A stretch of 12,079 nucleotides of DNA from Sporomusa sp. (GTDB lineage: Bacteria; Bacillota_C; Negativicutes; Sporomusales; Sporomusaceae). The notes beneath the pieces are model-generated. The model made no database searches. It saw nothing but the letters and a program-made list of their open reading frames with translations, and had not been told where the DNA came from. The stretch lies in NCBI GenBank assembly GCA_029256645.1, contig JAQSXM010000058.1:1-12079 (forward strand), given 5' to 3'. The translations under genes and the position numbers were made by a program. Below, one piece after another: positions 5,681 to 12,079 of the stretch (its first letter is position 1; the number at the start of each line of letters is the position of its first letter).

Positions 5681-6703
5681 ATGCAGATAGTCAGAGTGGA
5701 AGAAGCCATCGGCAATGTGCTTTGTCATGACGTTACCAAAATAGTACCTGGTGAATTCAAGGGACAGGCGTTTAAAAAAGGCCACATCATTACCAAACAG
5801 GATATACCCAAACTTTTGCAACTGGGGAAGGAGCATTTATATGTATGGGAGGTTAGGGAAGGGTTTTTGCATGAAAATGACGCCGGCCTGCGTATTGCCC
5901 GGGCAATAAAAGGGCAAGGGCTTGCTCTGACTGAACCCAGTGAGGGTAAAGTCAGTCTTGTGGCCGAGTATGACGGCCTGTTCACTGTAAATGAAGAGTT
6001 TTTAACAAGCATCAATATGATTGATGAGATTGTTGCTGCGACCCGGAACAACCACAGACCAGTAAAAAAAGGGGATATCGTTGCCGGTGTCCGGGTCATT
6101 CCTTTGCTGATTGAGGAAGCGAAAATAAAAATAGTGGAAGCGATTGGACAAGCAGCCGCTGTCACTGCCGTTTTTCCGTATCGCGCCTGTAAGGTCGGTA
6201 TTATTACGACCGGCAGCGAGGTTTATCATGGGCGTATTCAGGATAAGTTCGGACCGGTCGTAAAAGCCAAGGTGGAAGGATACGGCTGTGAAGTAATACA
6301 GCATATCCTCGTTCCTGATGACCGGGACCAAATATCACAGGCTGTGACGGCCTTAATCGCTAACGGGGCTGATTTGATCCTGACAACCGGTGGTATGTCG
6401 GTTGACCCGGATGATGTCAGCCCCAGTGGGATCAGGAATGCCGGTGCGGAAATTGTAACCTATGGTGCGCCTGTATTGCCGGGGTCAATGCTAATGGTGG
6501 CGTATTTGGGGAAGGTCCCTGTTCTGGGACTGCCAGGCTGTGTCATGTATCATAAAACGACTGTTTTTGATTTGTTGCTGCCATTGGTTCTGACCGGCCG
6601 GCAGATTACCAGACCCATGATCGTAAAGCTGGGTCTGGGTGGCTTATGCCTGGATTGTGAGGTTTGCCAGTATCCGGCCTGTTCCTTTGGGACTGGTGCA
6701 TAG
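5681..6703 (+). CDS. MoeA-like molybdopterin-binding protein with a four-cysteine C-terminal tail
   Basis: This 340-residue protein contains a MoCF_biosynth (molybdopterin-binding) domain. Residues 173-191 hold IITTGSEVYHGRIQDKFGP, 232-248 hold LILTTGGMSVDPDDVSP and 279-287 hold VPVLGLPGC. The N-terminal part (PGEFKGQAFKKGHII near 23-37) differs from true MoeA and lacks the DGYA motif, so it belongs to the shorter MoeA-like group rather than being a second full MoeA. The last 18 residues carry C323, C326, C329 and C334 (CX2CX2CX4C), a possible Fe-S or zinc site. AAAGGG about eight bases upstream supports the ATG. It lies directly before moeA. It may bind or deliver the pterin, or act on a subset of enzymes; the reaction is unknown. 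Confidence 0.85.
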   Translation: MQIVRVEEAIGNVLCHDVTKIVPGEFKGQAFKKGHIITKQDIPKLLQLGKEHLYVWEVREGFLHENDAGLRIARAIKGQGLALTEPSEGKVSLVAEYDGLFTVNEEFLTSINMIDEIVAATRNNHRPVKKGDIVAGVRVIPLLIEEAKIKIVEAIGQAAAVTAVFPYRACKVGIITTGSEVYHGRIQDKFGPVVKAKVEGYGCEVIQHILVPDDRDQISQAVTALIANGADLILTTGGMSVDPDDVSPSGIRNAGAEIVTYGAPVLPGSMLMVAYLGKVPVLGLPGCVMYHKTTVFDLLLPLVLTGRQITRPMIVKLGLGGLCLDCEVCQYPACSFGTGA

Positions 6704-6723
6704 ATGGTAAGGGGGGATAAAGA

Positions 6724-7983
6724 ATGAAAACAAGTATTTCCCTGGAAGAAGCGCAGGCAACATTATTAACATTAGTCCGGCCTGTTGAACAGGGCCAGGT
6801 ACCTTTGATGGCCGCGACAGGCCGGGTGTTGTGCCGGGACATACAGTCCGGCGTAAATCTGCCGGTCTTTAGTAAATCTCCATTGGATGGTTATGCGCTG
6901 CAGGCCAAAGACAGTGAACAGGCTAAGCCGTCCCTGCCTGTAACGCTCACAGTGATCGAAGAGGTTCGGGCCGGTTATGTGCCCCGGAATAAGGTCATTG
7001 CCGGCACTGCTATTAAGGTGATGACCGGGGCGCCTATTCCGGAGGGGGCGGACGAGATTGTTAAATATGAGGATGTAACCAGAGAGGGGAATAGCATTAA
7101 GTTATTTAGTCCGGTTACACCAGGAAAAAATGTGATCAGGGCGGGGGAAGATGTAATTCAGGGCGAGATGATTGCTCCCGGCGGTATGGTGGTGACGCCG
7201 CCGTTGGTCGGGTTACTGGCGGCCATTGGCGTGGCGGCAGTGCCGGTTTTTGAAAAAGTCAGGATCGCTATTCTCAGTACCGGTGATGAGTTACTGGACC
7301 CGTCCCGTGACTTGCTGCCAGGGAAAATATATAACAGCAATCTCCACAGTTTAGGTGCTTACTGTCTGCAACTGGGAACGGCGCCTGTAGATATGGGAAT
7401 TGTACCTGATGAAACCGGGGCCATTGCTGGGCGAATTTCTCAGGCTCTTCAGGCGTCTGATCTGGTTATCACGACCGGCGGCGTTTCCGTGGGGGATTAT
7501 GATGTTGTTCCGGATGCTCTCACGCAGCTGGGGGCCGAAACTATTTTTTGGAAGCTGGATATGAAACCAGGCTCACCGGTCATTGCTGCCAGCTATAATA
7601 ATAAATTAATTATTGGTCTTTCGGGCAATCCTGCTGCCGCCTTAATCACTTTCGACCTGCTTGTGGTGCCTCTGATCAAGAAAATGATGGGGCTGGAGAA
7701 ACAGTTTCCCCCTAAAGTTTCGGCCATTCTGACCGAAAACTTTAATAAATCGAGCCAGCAGCGGCGCTTTTTGCGGGCGCGGGTTCACCGAAACAATGCC
7801 ATGAATTATGTGAAGCTTACAGGTGAGCAAAGTAATGGGGTGTTAAAATCAATGATTGATTGCAACGCGCTGATCGACGTGCCTGCCGGAAGTGGCCCGC
7901 TTATTGCCGGACAAGAAGTTTCCGCAGTGGTTTTAGGCAATGAGCCTGGAAGTTTCCTGCAGGACACCAACTTTACTGCTTGA
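6724..7983 (+). CDS. moeA: Molybdopterin molybdenumtransferase MoeA
   Basis: This 419-residue protein has the full MoeA domain order and inserts molybdate (or tungstate) into adenylylated molybdopterin. Seen directly: KSPLDGYAL at 51-59 with the conserved aspartate D55 (most family members read S-x-M-D-G-Y-A), VMTGAPIPEGAD at 99-110, STGDELL at 185-191, ITTGGVSVGDYD at 249-260, MKPGSPV at 280-286 and GLSGNPAA at 298-305, followed by a C-terminal beta domain. Length is slightly above the common 400-411. AAGGGGGG seven bases before the ATG is a strong ribosome site. It starts 20 bases after the MoeA-like gene and is the last gene of the riboswitch-controlled run before the hairpin region. Confidence 0.96.
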   Translation: MKTSISLEEAQATLLTLVRPVEQGQVPLMAATGRVLCRDIQSGVNLPVFSKSPLDGYALQAKDSEQAKPSLPVTLTVIEEVRAGYVPRNKVIAGTAIKVMTGAPIPEGADEIVKYEDVTREGNSIKLFSPVTPGKNVIRAGEDVIQGEMIAPGGMVVTPPLVGLLAAIGVAAVPVFEKVRIAILSTGDELLDPSRDLLPGKIYNSNLHSLGAYCLQLGTAPVDMGIVPDETGAIAGRISQALQASDLVITTGGVSVGDYDVVPDALTQLGAETIFWKLDMKPGSPVIAASYNNKLIIGLSGNPAAALITFDLLVVPLIKKMMGLEKQFPPKVSAILTENFNKSSQQRRFLRARVHRNNAMNYVKLTGEQSNGVLKSMIDCNALIDVPAGSGPLIAGQEVSAVVLGNEPGSFLQDTNFTA

Positions 7984-8016
7984 ATTAATGCATTGCCCCG
8001 GACCTAAGGTAAAGAG

Positions 8017-8036
8017 CTGCTGTTTGCGGACAGCAG
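8017..8036 (+). other. Hairpin 1 downstream of moeA
   Basis: CTGCTGT (8017-8023) and ACAGCAG (8030-8036) form a perfect 7-bp stem with a six-base loop. Its 3' arm shares two bases with the next, larger hairpin, so the two could be alternative or stacked structures. No T-run follows. Confidence 0.6.
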
Positions 8037-8079
8037 AAAGCCTAACGAAAATCTTTATTGGATTTTCGCTAGGCTTTCT
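8035..8079. terminator. Long hairpin, possible (weak or bidirectional) terminator after moeA
   Basis: AGAAAGCCTAACGAAAATC (8035-8053) pairs with GATTTTCGCTAGGCTTTCT (8061-8079) over 18 of 19 positions around a seven-base loop; the one mismatch is A against C. The structure is very stable, but neither strand has a T-run after it. The only U-rich element is the CTTTCT that forms the stem base. It may end the moa-moeA transcript inefficiently, protect a 3' end, or be an unrelated palindromic element. Confidence 0.5.
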
Positions 8080-8218
8080 GGAACGAATTTGTAGATCAGA
8101 CAAGTCAGCCATAGGACTGATTTTGCTGCAACACCCTAATTGTAATAAACAAGACCGGACATATGCAAGGCGCCGACAACAAAGCAGGGCGGAAAAAGAC
8201 CGCAATATAAGCCAAACT

Positions 8219-8247
8219 TTTAGGTGACGCACGGTACTAGTTAATAT
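8219..8247 (+). promoter_or_regulatory. Weak candidate sigma-70-type promoter for the chemoreceptor gene
   Basis: TAATAT at 8242-8247 is a good -10 box, but the best -35 at 17-base spacing (TTTAGG, 8219-8224) matches only three consensus positions. A start near 8254 would give a leader of about 33 bases. This is a guess from sequence alone. Confidence 0.25.
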
Positions 8248-8286
8248 GGTAGTTATGATGACTGCAGGAATATAAGGAGAAGAAAT

Positions 8287-10260
8287 ATGAAGAGCATTAG
8301 AATCAAACTGGTGGTAACTGTTGCCACCTTATTCATCATTGCACTAAGTTTGCTGGCCGGGTTAAACTACTGGCAGGCTAAAAAAATATTAATCCAGGAT
8401 GTAGAAACAGAGCTTGCCAGAACGGCTCAAAGCCGTTCCCAGGAAACGGCAAGCTGGCTTGACCGTATAAGGTCGGAAATAGCGGGACTGGCCCGCTCAC
8501 CGGTTATTACTGCGGGCAAGAAGGAAGAAGTTGTTTCCTATCTGGCGGCAGAGCTCAATAATGCTAAAATTTATGAAAGCCTGATATGGATTGATTCATC
8601 GGGAAATTATTTTGATTTTAAAGGCGAAACCGGAACCTTAGCAGACCGCGGGTATTTTCAACAGTCTATCAAGGGAGAAACGATTATTTCCAATCCGGTA
8701 ATTTCTAAAAAAACCAATAAACCGATTGTTATTATTTCGCTGCCCATTCGCAATGAAAATCGCATAATCGGCGTTTTGGCTGCCGCCATCAATATTGAGG
8801 CAGTGGAAAAACTGATCCTGGGCGTAAAGGTTGGCGAAACAGGTTATGCCTATGTGATTCAGAGCGACGGTTTAATTATTTTCCATCCCAACCAAGAGAT
8901 TGTTCTTAAATTCAGCAGTCTCACCGACCCGAACGCGACTCCCGCGTTACAACTGGCTACAGAAAAAATGACCAGGGGCGAGCAGGGGATTGTCAATTAC
9001 GAATATCTGGGTGTTAATAAATATCTGGCCTATGCGCCAATTCAGGGCACCGGCTGGTCTTTAGGCGTAAATGTACCTGTGAGTGAAATTACGGCAAAGT
9101 TAAATTCTTTTACCTGGATATCTCTCGCAATTAGTATTGTCGTGCTGATTTTAGCCATCCTGGTTGTACTTTTTACAGCAACCTGGATTTGCAAGCCGCT
9201 AAAAGCGCTTGAAACTGCCGCCAATGGTATTGCTGAAGGCGACCTGACAGTAACTAACATGGATGTGCACTCCGGCGATGAATTGGAACATCTGTCCCAT
9301 ATATTTGAAATCATGGCCGGTAATCTGCGCAGCCTGGTACAGCAAATCAACAATTCGGCAGAGCAGGTAGCCGCCTCATCGCAGCAATTAACGGCTAATG
9401 CTGAACAATCGGCTCAAGTAGCGGGCCAGGTGGCGGTCTCTGTTACCGACACGGCCCAGGGGGTTGATTGCCAGGTAGCTTCGGTAGACAACGCGCTGCA
9501 GTTAGTGGAAGCCATTGCCGCCACGGCGCAGCAGGAAGCAGGTAAGACTGAAGCTTCCTTAGCCATCGCCGATCAGGCCGTTGCGGCGGCTGCCACCGGC
9601 AATAAGGCTGTGGACATTGCTGTCAGTCAGATGAATCATATCCGGGATACGGTGGAAAGCTCGGCCCGGGTTGTTGCCGATCTGGGTGAACAGTCGAAGG
9701 AAATCGGGCAAATTGTCGCAACGATTTCCGGGATTGCCGCTCAAACCAATCTCCTGGCCCTGAACGCCGCGATAGAAGCTGCGCGGGCCGGTGAACAGGG
9801 CCGGGGATTTGCCGTGGTAGCCGAGGAGGTTCGCAGGCTGGCCGAACAATCGCAGGAGGCGGCCAAACAGATTGCAGCACTTATCAGCGACATCCAGGGC
9901 AAAACAGAGCAGGCGGTAATCGCTATGGCTGCCGGTACGCAGGAAGTAAGGCATGGTTCTGAGGTGGTGGACCAGGCCGGACAATCTTTTCTTGCTATTG
10001 ACAAACACATCCAGGCCGTTGCGGACATTGCCCGGGGAACTGCCGGCGGGATGAAACAACTGGTTGGCAGCAGCCGGCAAGTCGTTGAATCCATTCGGGG
10101 GATTGAGCAGATCAGCCGGGAGATTTCCAGCCAAACGCAAACGATTTCCGCCGCCTCGGAAGAACAGTCGGCATCTATGGAAGAGATTGCTGCTTCAAGC
10201 CAGCACCTGGCCCAACTTGCAGAGCAATTGCAAAATGCGGTTAATCGGTTTAAGCTGTAG
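8287..10260 (+). CDS. Methyl-accepting chemotaxis protein with dCache-type periplasmic sensor
   Basis: This 657-residue chemoreceptor has a membrane helix at about 8-27, an extracytoplasmic dCache-like sensor at about 35-275 (with [11 protein letters not shown] near 120-130 and a PIVIISLPI strand near 146-154), a second helix at about 278-301 and a HAMP domain at about 299-352. A long coiled-coil signalling domain follows. Its CheA/CheW-binding tip is [20 protein letters not shown] near 486-505, followed by [17 protein letters not shown]. It ends in NRFKL with no CheR-tethering pentapeptide. It would sense an external ligand and drive the chemotaxis kinase; the ligand cannot be read here. The ribosome site AAGGAGA precedes the ATG. 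It is oddly placed inside a cofactor pathway: mobA starts 33 bases after its stop with no terminator between. Confidence 0.95.
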   Translation: MKSIRIKLVVTVATLFIIALSLLAGLNYWQAKKILIQDVETELARTAQSRSQETASWLDRIRSEIAGLARSPVITAGKKEEVVSYLAAELNNAKIYESLIWIDSSGNYFDFKGETGTLADRGYFQQSIKGETIISNPVISKKTNKPIVIISLPIRNENRIIGVLAAAINIEAVEKLILGVKVGETGYAYVIQSDGLIIFHPNQEIVLKFSSLTDPNATPALQLATEKMTRGEQGIVNYEYLGVNKYLAYAPIQGTGWSLGVNVPVSEITAKLNSFTWISLAISIVVLILAILVVLFTATWICKPLKALETAANGIAEGDLTVTNMDVHSGDELEHLSHIFEIMAGNLRSLVQQINNSAEQVAASSQQLTANAEQSAQVAGQVAVSVTDTAQGVDCQVASVDNALQLVEAIAATAQQEAGKTEASLAIADQAVAAAATGNKAVDIAVSQMNHIRDTVESSARVVADLGEQSKEIGQIVATISGIAAQTNLLALNAAIEAARAGEQGRGFAVVAEEVRRLAEQSQEAAKQIAALISDIQGKTEQAVIAMAAGTQEVRHGSEVVDQAGQSFLAIDKHIQAVADIARGTAGGMKQLVGSSRQVVESIRGIEQISREISSQTQTISAASEEQSASMEEIAASSQHLAQLAEQLQNAVNRFKL

Positions 10261-10280
10261 TTAAGAATCATGCAGTTGTT

Positions 10281-10286
10281 AGGGGG
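10281..10286 (+). promoter_or_regulatory. Ribosome binding site that fixes the mobA start
   Basis: AGGGGG lies seven bases before the ATG at 10294. The earlier in-frame ATG at 10270 has no purine-rich site upstream, and its extension (QLLGGKA) is translated from the ribosome site itself, so 10294 is preferred. Confidence 0.7.
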
Positions 10287-10293
10287 CAAAGCC

Positions 10294-10926
10294 ATGGCGG
10301 TTAGTGGTATTATTCTGGCAGGAGGGCGCAGTTCCCGGATGGGGCGGGACAAAACGCTGCTCTCATTTAATAATGAAACACTTATAGAGCGTACGCTAAA
10401 AAAGCTGGCAGGTGTTGTGGATGAAATTATTATTGCGAGCAATCATACGGCAAAATATAATTTCAGCGGTGTTAAAGAGGTACCTGATCATTATCCGGGT
10501 CTGGGTCCGCTGGCCGGCCTGCATGCCGGACTATTGGCGGCGCAATATCAGTACGCATTTGTGATTTCCTGTGATATGCCGCTGTTTACAGGCGAGCTGG
10601 CAAGATACTTGCTCGGCCGGAGAAGCGGGTATGATGTTATAGCTCCTGAAATACGGCAGCGGTGGGAACCCCTGTGTGCCGTATATTCCCGCAGCTGTAT
10701 TGGTCCTATCGAGCAGTGTTTGCAGGCCGGGGTGAGCCAGGTATATCAATTTTATCCCGAGGTGCGGGTCCTTAAAATTGCAGAACGTGAATTACAGTCG
10801 GTCGGGAACCTGGAAGAACTGTTTTGCAATCTTAATACCCCGGGCGACTTAACCCGGCTTGATCAGAACGGGCGGTATGTAAAACAAGCGGTACCAGGGT
10901 TTAATTGCAGTCAACAGGAGGAATAG
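10294..10926 (+). CDS. mobA: Molybdenum cofactor guanylyltransferase MobA
   Basis: This protein (210 residues from the preferred ATG) transfers GMP from GTP to Mo-molybdopterin, giving the guanine dinucleotide cofactor of DMSO-reductase-family enzymes. The nucleotide-binding signature LAGGRSSRMGRDK is at 8-20, the PGLGPLAGLHAGL segment near 68-80, the metal-binding CDMPL near 93-97, and the late NTPGDL near 191-196; all are expected in MobA. Length is typical. It follows the chemoreceptor gene closely and mobB by only three bases, so all three may share a transcript. That would place mobAB outside direct control of the moaA riboswitch unless transcription passes the moeA hairpins. A CTP-specific homologue (MocA type) is less likely given the mobB neighbour. 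Confidence 0.93.
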   Translation: MAVSGIILAGGRSSRMGRDKTLLSFNNETLIERTLKKLAGVVDEIIIASNHTAKYNFSGVKEVPDHYPGLGPLAGLHAGLLAAQYQYAFVISCDMPLFTGELARYLLGRRSGYDVIAPEIRQRWEPLCAVYSRSCIGPIEQCLQAGVSQVYQFYPEVRVLKIAERELQSVGNLEELFCNLNTPGDLTRLDQNGRYVKQAVPGFNCSQQEE

Positions 10927-10929
10927 AAA

Positions 10930-11469
10930 ATGAATAATCAGGACACGCCGGTAATATCATTTGTAGCGAAATCGGGATCAGGCAAGACAACCTTGCTGGA
11001 AAAGGTCATAAAAAGACTGAAGGAACATGGAATCCGGCTTGCGGTTATAAAACATGATGCTCACCAATTTGACATGGATAAGCCGGGAAAGGACACCTGG
11101 CGGCTGACACAGGCGGGGGCAGATATTACGGCTATTTCTTCGCCGGCCAAAGTCGCGGTTATCGAAAAAGTTGGCGAAGAAAAACAGCTTGATGAAATAA
11201 TTGGTATGATTTCAACTGTTGATCTAGTGCTTACCGAAGGCTTTAAACAGGGTAACAAGCCGAAAATCGAGGTATTCCGGTCGGCGGCTCATAAAAATCT
11301 GCTGTGTAATGCCGGCGAATTATTAGCGATAGCCAGTGATGTTGAGTGGAATATTGGCGTTCCCTGCTACGATATTAATGATATTGAAGGAATCACCGGG
11401 GCGGTTTTACGGTATATGCAAAATTTTTCAACTGCTGCAGCTGCCGGCAATAGGAGTCTGCCGGTTTAA
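10930..11469 (+). CDS. mobB: MobB, molybdopterin-guanine dinucleotide biosynthesis GTP-binding protein
   Basis: This 179-residue P-loop protein has a Walker A region FVAKSGSGKTTLLEKV near 11-26, in which alanine 13 replaces the first glycine of GxxxxGKT. The MobB-typical segment KHDAHQFDMDKPGKDTWR lies near 41-58, and LVLTEGFKQGNKPKIEVFR near 100-118. MobB binds GTP and assists MobA; it helps but is usually not essential. AGGAGG eight bases before the ATG sets the start. It is three bases from mobA, clearly the same operon. The C-terminal 15 or so residues are variable and low in complexity. Confidence 0.93.
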   Translation: MNNQDTPVISFVAKSGSGKTTLLEKVIKRLKEHGIRLAVIKHDAHQFDMDKPGKDTWRLTQAGADITAISSPAKVAVIEKVGEEKQLDEIIGMISTVDLVLTEGFKQGNKPKIEVFRSAAHKNLLCNAGELLAIASDVEWNIGVPCYDINDIEGITGAVLRYMQNFSTAAAAGNRSLPV

Positions 11470-11499
11470 GGCCGGCCGTAGTTTAGGGAGAGGGTTATT

Positions 11500-12079
11500 A
11501 TGCGATATGAAGGAAATATTTACAGCCCCCATATAGCCGGGGATGATTACATCCTGCAGTGTACGATTGGGTGCAGTCATAATCAATGTACATTTTGCTA
11601 TATGTATAAAGACAAGCAATACCGCGTCCGCGAGCTCAATGAGATTCTGGAGGATATTGAGCTTGCGAAAGAATATTATGGCGATGTAAAAAAGGTATTC
11701 CTTGCCGATGGTGATGCATTGACTATGCCGACAAAAGATTTAGTAACGATTTTAAAGCACCTGTATGCTGCCTTTCCCGGTCTTACCTATGTCGGAGTCT
11801 ATGCCAGTGCAGCCAGCATACTGAGTAAAACTCTGAGCGAGTTGGAGGAACTGCAAAAATATGGATTAGTTGAGGCGCATTTAGGGGTAGAAAGTGGCGA
11901 TGAGGAAATTCTGCGGGATATTCACAAAGGCGTTGGCTGCGAAGCCATGGTGCAGGCCGGGAGAAAGGTAAGGCAGGCCGGGATCAATTTGTTTGTTACT
12001 GTAATTTTAGGTCTTGCCGGAAGAACTCCGAAAGCCTGGGATCATGCAAAGAACACGGCTCAAATTTGTAATAAAATAC
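11500..12079 (+). CDS. Radical-SAM protein, N-terminal part (cut by the window end)
   Basis: The ATG at 11500 follows GGGAGAGGG, and the frame stays open for 193 codons to the window edge. The protein begins MRYEGNIYSPHIAGDDY. Its cluster motif is C25-X4-C30-X2-C33 (GCSHNQCTFCYMYKDK), one residue longer in the first gap than the canonical CX3CX2C but known in a widespread group of radical-SAM proteins. Next come a VKKVFLADGDAL strand (about 63-74), YVGVYASA (about 97-104), LVEAHLGVESGDEEIL (about 124-139) and FVTVILGLAG (about 167-176), a normal radical-SAM barrel order. The reaction is unknown. It starts 30 bases after mobB, so it may be co-transcribed with mobAB, but a Moco role is only inferred from position. 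Confidence 0.85.
   Translation, partial: MRYEGNIYSPHIAGDDYILQCTIGCSHNQCTFCYMYKDKQYRVRELNEILEDIELAKEYYGDVKKVFLADGDALTMPTKDLVTILKHLYAAFPGLTYVGVYASAASILSKTLSELEELQKYGLVEAHLGVESGDEEILRDIHKGVGCEAMVQAGRKVRQAGINLFVTVILGLAGRTPKAWDHAKNTAQICNKI

Larger units (their letters stand above)
7984..8286 (+). other. 303-base gap between moeA and the chemoreceptor gene
   Basis: This stretch has no convincing gene; one open frame (7940-8227) overlaps the moeA end in another frame and shows no family features. The first part holds two overlapping hairpins (8017-8079). The rest (about 8080-8270) has a small GCGG/CCGC hairpin (8189-8192/8200-8203), a possible -10 box at 8242-8247 and a good ribosome site, AAGGAGA, just before the chemoreceptor ATG. 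I recognise no riboswitch class in it. Confidence 0.6.

Noticed and set aside
5681..6703. Calling this gene a second moeA
   Set aside because: It has a MoCF domain but lacks the DGYA motif and the MoeA N-terminal arrangement, and it is about 80 residues shorter.
7940..8227. Open reading frame of 95 codons across the moeA end and the gap
   Set aside because: It overlaps moeA in another frame, runs through the long palindrome and shows no protein-family features or ribosome site.
8100..8260. Possible c-di-GMP-I (GEMM) riboswitch before the chemoreceptor gene
   Set aside because: Fragments such as GACCGCAA, AAGCC and GGTGACGC recall the motif, but the order, the GAAA tetraloop stem and the characteristic GCAAACC and GACGCAAAGCC blocks are missing.
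9741..10442. Minus-strand open frame of 233 codons opposite the chemoreceptor and mobA
   Set aside because: It spans two well-identified + strand genes and reads as low-complexity Ala/Ser/Cys sequence, typical of the complement of chemoreceptor coiled coils.

Overview
The window carries a molybdenum-cofactor (Moco) biosynthesis locus, with part of a molybdoenzyme-type operon upstream of it. Every recognisable gene lies on the + strand. Base composition is mid-GC, Shine-Dalgarno sites are strong and AGGAGG-like, spacing is tight, and the proteins have an anaerobic Firmicutes flavour. My best guess is an anaerobic, motile member of the Negativicutes (Sporomusaceae-like). That is inference from protein style and context; there is no rRNA or other direct taxonomic marker here.

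Layout. (1) 1-2932: a possible last few codons of an upstream gene, then an NrfD/DmsC-type membrane subunit, a GNAT acetyltransferase with a cysteine-rich tail, a PhnP-like metallo-beta-lactamase-fold hydrolase and a flavoredoxin-type flavin reductase. (2) 2933-3183: a Moco riboswitch (MOCO RNA motif) followed by a strong intrinsic terminator. A Shine-Dalgarno plus four-codon mini-ORF is embedded at the 3' edge of the aptamer. (3) 3184-7983: moaA, moaC, a mogA/moaB-type gene, a MOSC-domain gene, a MoeA-like gene with a four-cysteine tail, and a full moeA. (4) 7984-8286: a 303-base gap with two overlapping hairpins, then a mostly unexplained leader. (5) 8287-10260: a methyl-accepting chemotaxis protein with a dCache-type sensor. 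(6) 10294-11469: mobA and mobB. (7) 11500 to the window end: the start of a radical-SAM protein with a CX4CX2C cluster motif.

How the genes work together. MoaA and MoaC turn GTP into cyclic pyranopterin monophosphate (cPMP). An MPT synthase (MoaD/MoaE), not encoded here, would add the dithiolene sulfurs. The MogA/MoaB-type protein and MoeA would adenylylate the pterin and insert metal. MobA, helped by MobB, would add GMP to make the dinucleotide form used by DMSO-reductase-family enzymes, which is the enzyme type expected to partner an NrfD-like subunit. The riboswitch would lower moaA-moeA expression when cofactor is plentiful. mobAB sit behind the chemoreceptor gene and may be controlled separately.

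Points worth a second look: the mini-ORF inside the aptamer, the cysteine-rich tails on the MoeA-like and GNAT proteins, the chemoreceptor splitting the pathway, the hairpin pair without a U-tract, and the unnamed radical-SAM gene. I found no mobile elements, CRISPR arrays, tRNAs or rRNAs.
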